64,000 nt of DNA, taken from assembly GCA_028095005.1 (NCBI GenBank), contig CM051459.1, forward strand, positions 118,517,431-118,581,430. The letters run 5' to 3'. The DNA comes from Rhynchospora pubera. Lineage: Eukaryota > Streptophyta > Magnoliopsida > Poales > Cyperaceae. Within the stretch, counting starts at the first letter, position 1; every line of letters begins with the position of its first letter. The position numbers were made by a program, and so were the translations under genes. The notes beneath the pieces were generated by a model, which did no database searches, was not told the origin of the DNA, and worked only from the letters and a program-made list of their open reading frames with translations. Of this stretch, positions 55,772 through 64,000 are shown in pieces.

Positions 55772-55799
55772 ATCGCGCAAAGCGCGATGTTACAGCTAG
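55772..55799 (+). other. Helitron 3' hairpin and CTAG terminus
   Basis: A 7-bp GC-rich perfect stem followed by CTAG marks where rolling-circle transposition terminates. The next base is T, as expected for insertion between A and T. Confidence 0.88.
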
Positions 55800-55804
55800 T
55801 TATA

Positions 55805-56480
55805 TTTAAAGTAGGCTTAACTAATTAATCTGCAAACTGACAATCGTAATTTTGGTCCTCAATTGGGCAAAATTTAAAATGGAAAATGCCTTGGTGTAAT
55901 TTTTTTTTAAGGCTGGTTTTTGGAAATTCAGATCCGCATGGTGTCGCGCGGCATCCTGACCGTCTGATCAAAATCCAGTGGACAAGGAAGCCCCGTGCAT
56001 GTAACCTAGATTGATAGGCCCGTAAAAAATAAACCGCCCGATCAAAATCAGACGGTTCGTAGTGCGCTACACCGTGTCCCCCGCTACAACGAATCCGGAT
56101 TGTGGTTTTTGGGGTTCAGAGGAGAGCAGTTCATGTAAGTTATGGAGGAAAAGGTTGATGTGCTGTATTGTATATCGACATTTCACGAGCCCACTTTGAA
56201 GCCCAAAGGTTATTTGCTACATTACTAACATTTCATTCTAGGCCGAGTCTCACAGGCCTAGAATTTGTACAACCTTTTAATTTTCTTAGCAGCCCCAATT
56301 GAACTTTTAGTCCGCTTTCAATTACTTACAGCCGAAAAAAAAGATTCAAACTTCAAATAATTTGGCAATTAATCTTGCAAAGTATTTTTCGGCCTCAGCA
56401 TATAATAGTGAAGTTCTTAATTTCTTATGCAGCACTAATATTTTTCCAGAAATTATAAGTGCCATCGGCAAATATACCAT
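55805..56480. other. Intergenic, partly GC-richer repeat-like tract
   Basis: 55920-56100 is noticeably GC-richer than its surroundings and repeats GATCAAAATC(C)AG and CCG(T/C)CTGATC-like words, suggesting another old transposon. Ends could not be fixed. Confidence 0.35.
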
Positions 56481-56489
56481 CCCAGCCAT

Positions 56490-57175
56490 CGCTGCTATGT
56501 GTTACAAATGTTCAGTTTAATAATAAGAAGTGTTCAGTTTAATAATAAGAAGTGTTCAGTTTAATGCGTCAGAATCGCGCTAGAGTCAGAGTCGCGCGTG
56601 GTCAAGAGGTGCGCTAGGAGGCAGGGGTAGAATCGGAAAAAATTTAATTTGAACCGGATCGGTTCATTTCCAATTCTAATTTTTACATGTATTTTTTGTT
56701 CGGTTCGTGACCCATTCGCTTGGTTTTTTTTCTTATAACAGTTGTATTTCTCTTGCAACTAACTGAACATTCATACTTATCAAACTGAACATTTGTACTT
56801 ATTAACTGAACATTCGTACTTACTAAACTAAAAATTTATACTTAATAAAATAAACATGTTTGCTCATAACATTTATATTTTCTGTTGCAACTAACTGAAC
56901 AGTTCTACTCAATTAACCGAACATTTGTATTGACCAAACCGAACTTTTGGCAAAAAAAAAAATCAAAATGAACATATTTGGTCTAGCGAACACTTATAAA
57001 ATAATGAACAATTCTACTACAAAGTGAACATTTGTACATATTAAAGTGAACACTTATAATAACTAACAGAACAAAAAATACGCGCTGGATGAGTAGAGGG
57101 GTCAGAGCGCTAGTTGAGGCGCTGTGCAGCGCGATGGCTCGGATGGCACAGAGTGCGATGGCATTAATCAATTTT
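56490..57175. repeat. Dispersed GAACA-type repeat tract with GC-rich borders
   Basis: AACTGAACATT(C/T)GTACTTATTAA-like units recur from about 56757 to 57065, preceded by three exact copies of GTGTTCAGTTTAATAATAAG-like sequence (56508-56560, opposite strand sense). CGCGCTAG/GCGCTAG-rich segments flank it (56575-56620 and 57080-57160). The words resemble the core of the foldback element at 2851-3151, so the two may be related. Confidence 0.55.
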
Positions 57176-57179
57176 CATA

Positions 57180-57675
57180 TTTTTCTATTTATTCAGTGAC
57201 ATAAAAATAATACCTTAATTTATGATTTATTAAAGGTCAACATTAGTTTTGAAAGGGAAGAAAGTATCAATTTGAACTTTTTCTTTTTGTTTTAATGGTT
57301 TTGAAACAGAAAAATTATGTAGCTGACCTTTTTGGAGATAAAAGGAGATTTAAAATTAGAACAGCATCCTGCTCTTTAAAACGGTCAACAAAAATGTTTG
57401 CACCTAGTGAAATTTGAACCTCATGTTTCCTTACAAAGAAGAAAGAAAAGATTATTTAAGAAAAAATATTACACTATTTTATACTCACAATTTTCCACTT
57501 TATAAATCTATGAAGTAGCACCAACAGATCCAAATCATTAGTAGGTTAAATCGAAACATGCTCGGTACCATTAGGTATGCAGTTAAGGTGTACTATCAGA
57601 AGAAAGAAGTAGACACTTGGACTTGAATCACAAGGTTTTGTTACTCCAAAGCAATAAATGATCATAGAAGATATC
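57180..57675. other. Intergenic, no gene recognised
   Basis: No gene or clear repeat seen. Confidence 0.4.
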
Positions 57676-57678
57676 ATT

Positions 57679-57835
57679 GGCTCCGTTTGGATGCAAGAAG
57701 AAGAAGAGGAAGAAGGAAGAAGGAAAGAAAAAAAATTATAAACAATCCAAACTCTTCACAAAATTAGACACTTTCCAATACTTCTTCCCACTTCTTCCCT
57801 TCTTCCCTTCTTCCCATACCTATCCAAACGCACCC
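57679..57835 (+). mobile_element. PIF/Harbinger-like MITE
   Basis: 157-bp full copy, left end GGCTCCGTTTGGAT, right end ATCCAAACGCACCC, flanked by ATT (57676-57678 and 57836-57838). The left and right termini belong to two different end variants of the family. Confidence 0.92.
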
Positions 57836-58235
57836 ATTGAAAGGCTTCCCAACTTTTTGTTACTTTGCATCATGGATTATTACACAGCAAGTCAGCAAAC
57901 AAAGACTAATTGTCTGGTGATTCATCAAAGGTCTATATTTATTTTGAAAATGAAAGAAAGGATATTCGAAGGATTTACTAGCCAGTCCAGAAAGAACCGG
58001 TCAATTTTCACCCGACATGTGAGCTGTCAAATTAATTATAGAATTTTTTTTTATGTATTAGGCCTCAAGAGATTTTTATACCCGTCACAATCATGTGCTA
58101 TTTCTTGACCTGAAAAAAGTTTCGTTTACTTTGTCTCTTGCACAAAATGTGCTGCTTATGTGCGGTTTGCCAAAACTTTGTTTATGCTCTGTCATCTTTA
58201 TTTGCAATAGATTGTTATAATTCCTGCGAACTTAT

Positions 58236-58389
58236 GCTTGCGTTTGGATGAGAGAAGAAGGAGGAAGAAGGAAGAAAGAAGAAAAAAAAATTATAAACAA
58301 TTCAAACTCTTCACAAAATTACACACTTCCCATACTTCTTCTCACTTCTTCCCTTCTTCCCTTCTCCCCACACCTATCCAAACGGAACC
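58236..58389 (+). mobile_element. PIF/Harbinger-like MITE, diverged ends
   Basis: 154-bp copy with ends GCTTGCGTTTGGATG and (complement of right) GGTTCCGTTTGGAT, flanked by TAT (58233-58235 and 58390-58392). The core TTATAAACAATTCAAACTC is intact. Confidence 0.88.
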
Positions 58390-58728
58390 TATAAGAAGCT
58401 ACATGACAACACAAGCCATAAACAAACATTCAAATTATGTATGATTTGTATCGATTCATGCATTCATATATTGATCTCTGTTTACTGTTCACAAATTGCA
58501 AATAATAATTGTGTGTCATCCGGTGTTCGTATTTGTCATGAATGAGTGTTTACTTGACAAAATTTAGTTGTTGTACCGAAAGTATAACTTAAGTGTAGCA
58601 ATATAATAAGATGCACACTTCTCCAACAAAAATTTTCAAATTATTATTTATAGTATTACGCGTACGTGATTTTTTAAACCGAAATTTGCACGTGGGCATA
58701 TAGATATTATAGGAAGATGATTCATTAA

Positions 58729-58876
58729 GGCTCCGTTTGGATGAGCCCTAGGAATTAGAGAATAAGAAAGTAAGAAAGTAAATTTATTATAAACAATTTA
58801 AATTTTTCACAAAATTACACACTTCTCAACACTTATTCTCTTATTTCTCTTATTCCCACACAAACCAAACGGAGTC
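58729..58876 (+). mobile_element. Related MITE, subfamily with AAATTTATTATAAAC core
   Basis: 148-bp element, ends GGCTCCGTTTGGAT / complement of GACTCCGTTTGG, flanked by TAA (58726-58728 and 58877-58879). It lacks the GAAGAAG arms of the main subfamily and has AAGAAAGTAAGAAAGTAAAT instead, but keeps the CACAAAATTACACACTTCTC core. Confidence 0.88.
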
Positions 58877-58879
58877 TAA

Positions 58880-59490
58880 TATAAAAGAGGAATTAAATTT
58901 TATTAAGATGACCAATAAACGGTTTTAAATATTAGTACCTAGTACTTACCAAAGAAACAGAAAGTCAAATAAACTCGATCATTCTGGTTCTTACCGAAAT
59001 ATTATAATTTCTATTCTATCATCCAAATATACTCCCCCATGCAGCAGCAAACAAATTTTGAAACCTCAAACTACATGAATGATGCAAATTTGACCAGACG
59101 ACAAGATCACCTCGGAAGATACTCTCCAGGCAACCTTTGTTGCTTTTTTCACTCAACCACCATGGCTTCACCAAATTCACACACGAGGGTTTGCTCGGAC
59201 ATTCTTTTCCTTTCCATAAAGAATTTCAAAAAGGTTAAAAAAAAATAATAATAAAAGAATCCTTTTGGATAAGGGATACTATTCTTTATGAATAGGATGG
59301 CAACGTTTCCAGTTTGGTCAAATCAAAATTGCATAGTGCTATCAATTATTTTTCTCTCCCTTTTTTAATTTGGACTTAATTCAAAGCTTATGGTAAATTC
59401 CTAATAATACATTGGTGCAGTTGTCTTTCATATATTACCTTAATTTTAGCCATCATGAATCACATTGGTACAGCTTTACATCTTTGGTAA
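58880..59490. other. Intergenic, no gene recognised
   Basis: A 69-codon frame at 59039-59248 has no recognisable motif. Otherwise AT-rich DNA. Confidence 0.4.
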
Positions 59491-59498
59491 TCTATTTA

Positions 59499-59917
59499 CC
59501 GGTGCCATACTGTTTTGGTACCACAAATGCCACACTTTACTTTTTTATTTTAAATTTTAAAAATTTAAAATATAATCGTCTGATCCAAACCGTTGATCTT
59601 ATTCATTTTAACAACGGATGCGTTGTCCTAAAATTTCATAATTTTTAAAATTTATTTGATACTTGATCAAAAGGTTGAAAAATGGACATATTAAAATTAA
59701 TTTGTTTTACTTATTTTGATCCATTCATTTTTTTACCTTTTGATCAAGGATCAAATAAACTTCAAAAATTATGAAATTTTATGACAACATATCCGTCGTT
59801 AAAATGAACAAGGTCAACGGTTTGGATCGAACGATTATATTTAAAATTTTAAAATTTAAAATAAAATAGTAAAGTGCGGTATTTGTACCAAAAAAGTGTG
59901 GCACCAAAATCTTGTTG
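59499..59917. mobile_element. Foldback element with about 190-bp arms and 9-bp TSD
   Basis: The left half (59501-about 59690) and the right half (about 59720-59908) are inverted copies along almost their entire length: GGTGCCA(T/C)AC, TTTTGGTAC, CAC(A)AATGCCACACTTTAC, ATAATCGT(C/T), GATCCAAACCGTTGA, TTGTC(C/A)TAAAATTTCATAAT and TTGATCAAAAGGT match in order. Flanks carry ATCTATTTA on both sides (59490-59498 and 59918-59926). The 9-bp duplication suggests a Mutator-like foldback. The right end has about 11 bases beyond the arm that the left lacks. Confidence 0.88.
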
Positions 59918-59929
59918 ATCTATTTATTA

Positions 59930-62900
59930 ATTACTTATGTCTTGACAAGGTAAATTTTTAATTAATAAAAACTGCCTTTTAAACTGCACCTATCATATTA
60001 TTTAAGGCCATTGCTGTCAAACACCTACTAGTTTCATTGCATCAGGAGGTTGAAACTTTTGGGAGAACATTCTACAGAAAATTTTCTGAGAGAATTTTTG
60101 CGGTTCCTTATCTTGTTTGAGCTACTCATCGTCGAGGTCACCATGAACCATGAACAAGAGGTTTCAATAAAAAAAAAAAAATTTATCACTAATTTCTACT
60201 CAATTCCTTCAGGAAAAAAGAAAACTAATATTAATCAAGAAAAACATCTCTTTATTAAGATATCAGAGTGACGTAAAAGGAAAAGGAAGAAACATGGATA
60301 ACCTTTTTCTACCCAACTCCCCACCACACGCGACCACCAAATGCAAAAGTTTCATCTTGCATATGTCATTTTGCATGTAGCAAAAAAGGTTTAATTTTGG
60401 TCATAATAGGTATGTTCTACAGGTAATTAAACTCTAGTGTTTTCTATGAAAGGTCTAATCAAAAGATCATCTATACAAGGTTTGGATAAGATGAACACGT
60501 ATCATATGTCCTCTTTTGGTTTCTAGATGCACTTTTACTTTTCTCAAAGTCAAATAAATGTGCATTAACTGCTGTTTTATTAGATGTTTAAAGTTTTTGT
60601 TGGATTTCATATTCGGTATAAGAGTAAGACGAAAAATTCAACTTTGCTTTGAAAAAGACCACCTTGAGTCATTTTTTTTTTCAACAGTAAAAATACCACT
60701 GACAAATTCATAGTTCTTTTACCTTTTTACTAGATAAAGGAATTTCATGATTTCAGTGAAAATTTCTGTGGGTCAACTCCTGAGGATATTGCTAGGAAGC
60801 CTATAGGATTCTGATGCATTGTCTATGCAGTATATTTAGGGGAAAAATTATGTATGTTAAGCTAAATGTTAAGCTAAATACAGAGAAAGATGCGTCTTGG
60901 TTTAACTTCTTATATAGGCAACATAATGTTTATTGGTAGCTTTTCATAATGGATCCAATCATCGCTGGTACCGGGATATAATATCCCAACTCAATCAAAG
61001 CCAGGTAGCCGCATGTTGTAAATCCTTTAATCATTGACAGGTCATACAGGAACTGAATTTACCCATTAATACAAACAATTAGTTTGTGAAAATTATCCAA
61101 TGCATTTACATAAAATTGAAGGGAAAAATCACATATAACATTCTACACACACTACGTACAGCAAAAACATTTTTCTGTATGAAGTTCTCAAAATTTGGTC
61201 ACCAATTGGCAAAACAAACAATTGTGGACAATCAGAACAAAAACAAGAACTATTTTTGAATTAGTGGACTGATTCCTATGCCGAGAATTCTCTCTCTTTC
61301 ACACACACCAGAAATCAGTTTCATTACAGTATAACAATCTGAGCATTTCCTCGATAGGATCGATGCACAAATATCCTAATTGGCCATATCCTGGTTTTGC
61401 AATCAACAGAACCAAACATACTGCCAGCCTTACTATGAAACAACAGCACTAATTCACTGTCCTCCCTCCCGTCGAGATATTTGACTGGATACTTCAGGAA
61501 CGTACCTAAAAAGGCATAATCGCCCCATGGATTCATTCACTGTCAGTGAATCATATGCAATTCTCAAAGTATGTGATTTATATCCTTCTGAATGCTTGTG
61601 CAGGTAGCAATCAATCTAATGTAACTATCTTGGTGGTTTACTGATCCCTGGTTTCTGCATTAATTTCCTGAGAAAAATCAGCCTCAGAATGTGAGTGTGT
61701 GGTGTACTGGATGTAATTTGGATATAATTGCACAAGCCCTTGCATCAATTGTTTGGCTGAATCTAACTTCCAATGTAGGCTTATTGAGGAGATAAGGAAC
61801 AGAGAACGGCGTTGTTTGGAAGTATCGGCATATCCTTCGTGAGAGAATCAACTTCGACCAAAGACTAGCCTGACCTAGTAAATCAACTATTCATGCATAA
61901 AGTTCAATCTTTACAGTTAATCTGTATTTATGAGTAAAGTCATGAAAGAGCTCTCGGCCTAGCTTGATTATTCTGAGCAGGTAAAAGCAGTAGGAAAACC
62001 AATAAAGGTCATCTGGCTTGCATATATCATATTGAAATCATCCTTTGGAAAATATATAGCATCTCTCTGTACATTCTTTGTAGGGTCAACGAAAAGAAAA
62101 TATATAGCACACTCCATTTACTATGTTTTTCTGAGGCATACTGTCAAACACCTTGATTGCAATTATATCCTTCCATAGTTTCACTATTGTTGTACATGTC
62201 TATAGTGTTCTGCCTCGAGCTAACAGAGACATACCATCTCTCACAAAACATGTTCCGATGTAATAGCAACCATGGTGCACAAAGACACACTTTTATCTGA
62301 GGCATTTTGTCAAACACCTAGCGACCTCGGTCGATCCCCTCCCACTTCAGCGTACCAGCATATGCTGTGAGAGTTGAAGCTAAATTTTCAAGCTATTAAA
62401 AATCAAAATGCATTTTCTTTTTATTGATCTATTTTAGACCTAAATTTGTTATAGAATCTTCAGATGCTGGTGAACATTATTGGATCCCAAAACCATTGCA
62501 ATAATTTTATCATTCTTTAATTGGCAATTTGGCACACGGACTGGTCATTAGGTCTAAATGCATAATTTATTTAAAGCGATGTATAGCTATCCATGTTATT
62601 TGGTTGGTGAGATTAAAAGCACTATTTATCTCGTTTATGTCACCAAGCATTCTAATAGAAATGGAGAATAGTATTAAAAATATTGAGTGCTTGGCATGTG
62701 GTCAATAGTACCATAAATTCTAGCTGGGACCTTGAATCTGGTACTTGGTGGTTGAGCTGATTTATTCTGATTAAGGGTTAATTAGTGGATAAGATTACAA
62801 GGATCCCACAATATTGGGCCTATATAGCTAGTGCAATCTTACTGCACCAACAACGGCACAAGTTGACATAATCATAAAGCAGAGTTTATATTTGCAATTC

Positions 62901-64000
62901 AGAAATTATCTTCTTCACTAAACTTTTGTCTGCAATACGTAAATAAAATCCCTTAAAATATAAATTATATTTTAGATTAAGTATAAATTTTAGAAAAGTA
63001 TAATTAAAATTGTAAACTATGTATAAAATTATCATAACTAAATTATTTAATAAAAATAACAAGAATTGATTAGTACCCTGCAAAATCATGTTAAGTGACA
63101 ACTAAGCAACGGTTTGCATTTTATATCGATATATGTCCCGTGTAAAGTAATAAAGTTCCACAACATGATATCCAACATCTCCCTATTAGCTTGACTTTAG
63201 GATTTCGCATGTGAGATCATGCATTCTAGTCCAAACAGAGTAACAGGCCGAACAAAAAAAAAAAAAAAAAAAAGAGGTTTTGGATTTTAATAAAAGAAAA
63301 TGAAATAAATTTAGTTTACTTTTCTTATATGAGTAGTACCTTTTCTAACTTTATGCATTGGGCCAACCTTCGACCGAATTACAGTTGAACATGCCAAATT
63401 GTAATTGAGTTAGTCTATGATCCCAAACACTTAACATGCTACCACCTAACTATAGTACATGCATGCATGGTCTCAATTGTTAAGCTACTAAAGTTAGCTG
63501 CTTAATTAACTATAACCACTTTGGTCGTAATATTCCTCCTCCACTTTCAAATGGCACCATGCATACCATGTCGCTCAATGAGCAATTCATCACTCTCAAT
63601 TTTGTCCCGTTAAAGGAAACCCCTTCAATTATCTTTTTTTGAAATTTATGTACTTCATTTGACATGGCAGCTCTACATGTATGCAAGTGTATATGACAGT
63701 CCTGTCTGGCAGCTTTAAATTGTTATCGCATCCTGACACAGTTATGCCTGTAATGTAACTTTACAAGCATGTATCACAGAAGTTTATAATGAATTGAATG
63801 ATTGTGTTCAAGTATTTAATTGTCAAGTAATGCGTTATCTTTTTTCCTTTTTGAAGTTATATAATCTGTAATGTGATTGCAGATTATAAAAAAAGATGTC
63901 CACAATATTTCCTTAAATTTTATGATAGTTTTGACAATCCTTCAATTAATTAATTTGTTGGGAGGCTTGATTCCGAATTTATCTTCAAATAATAATAATA
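59930..64000. other. Intergenic, no gene recognised
   Basis: About 4 kb of AT-rich DNA. The less AT-rich stretch 61240-62350 has a 70-codon minus-strand frame (61324-61536) that might be the end of a gene or a UTR, but no domain can be named. A run of about 20 A lies at 63254-63273. No repeat or transposon end is recognised. Confidence 0.4.

Larger units (their letters stand above)
51392..55799 (+). mobile_element. Non-autonomous Helitron
   Basis: The right end has the Helitron signature: a perfect 7-bp stem with 3-base loop (ATCGCGC-AAA-GCGCGAT, 55772-55788), 7 bases, then CTAG (55796-55799) followed by T. The proposed left end begins TCTACAGTGTTTTTG at 51392, followed by the palindrome ATGATGTCA-TTGA-TGACATCAT (51407-51428), similar to known plant Helitron starts. 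The base before it is T rather than the usual A, so the left border is less sure. No Rep/helicase frame is present. The interior holds exon-like blocks, which may be captured host sequence. Confidence 0.8.

Noticed and set aside
61324..61536. 70-codon minus-strand frame MNPWGDYAFLG...
   Set aside because: Plausible composition and a possible upstream acceptor (GACAG), but another frame is equally open and no family is recognised. Left as undetermined.

Overview
This is a window of AT-rich nuclear DNA from a flowering plant, most likely a eudicot. The evidence is small-exon genes with GT-AG introns, plant-only families (a NAC transcription factor, a DYW-class PPR, a PADRE-like protein) and typical plant transposons. 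I cannot name the species. Host genes are few and lie between 13 kb and 32.5 kb; the rest is intergenic DNA and transposable elements, many of which can be delimited to the base by their target-site duplications (TSDs).

Layout. 0-13 kb: no host gene; several MITEs and foldback elements, including a nested MITE-in-MITE (5.2-5.5 kb) and a 1.0-kb MULE-like foldback built around a minisatellite (9.9-10.9 kb). 13.07-13.40 kb: a single-exon gene for a small MGNC-type (probably N-myristoylated) PADRE/DUF4228-like protein. 17.2-24.3 kb: a tandem duplication of a small four-exon gene whose product carries the two end motifs of KGD4/MRPS36, the small adaptor subunit of mitochondrial 2-oxoglutarate dehydrogenase. 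The right copy is intact on paper, although its third intron holds a 1.26-kb LTR element whose two 300-bp LTRs look identical. The left copy is decayed and has lost its last exon to a copia gag fragment, with which it could splice in frame. 25.4-28.0 kb: a five-exon plastid-type DUF212 (divergent PAP2) gene. 28.6-30.35 kb: a full-length but dead DYW-type PPR gene, broken by a hAT-like MITE. 30.7-32.4 kb (minus strand): a NAC gene of the SOMBRERO/BEARSKIN type.

34.5-44.2 kb is one 9.7-kb non-autonomous CACTA element (ACG TSD, matching termini, GACGC-rich subterminal arrays). It carries a P-class PPR fragment, a second multi-exon gene fragment, a palindromic CGTTGTACAACG array and several tandem repeats. 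Right of it lie a hAT MITE with a perfect 8-bp TSD (47.5 kb), a 5'-truncated L1-type LINE with a 15-bp TSD that was itself hit by a MITE (48.2-49.8 kb), a 4.4-kb Helitron (51.4-55.8 kb), three more MITEs of the main family (57.7-58.9 kb) and a 419-bp foldback with a 9-bp TSD (59.5 kb). Nothing coding is recognised from 60 to 64 kb.

One PIF/Harbinger-like MITE family (about 150-165 bp, ends G-G-[GC]-T-[GC]-CGTTTGG, 3-bp TSDs) is present at least nine times. Functionally the host genes look unrelated to one another; no cluster or pathway links them. All coordinates are from reading by eye; splice sites are predicted from consensus and reading frame, not from transcripts.
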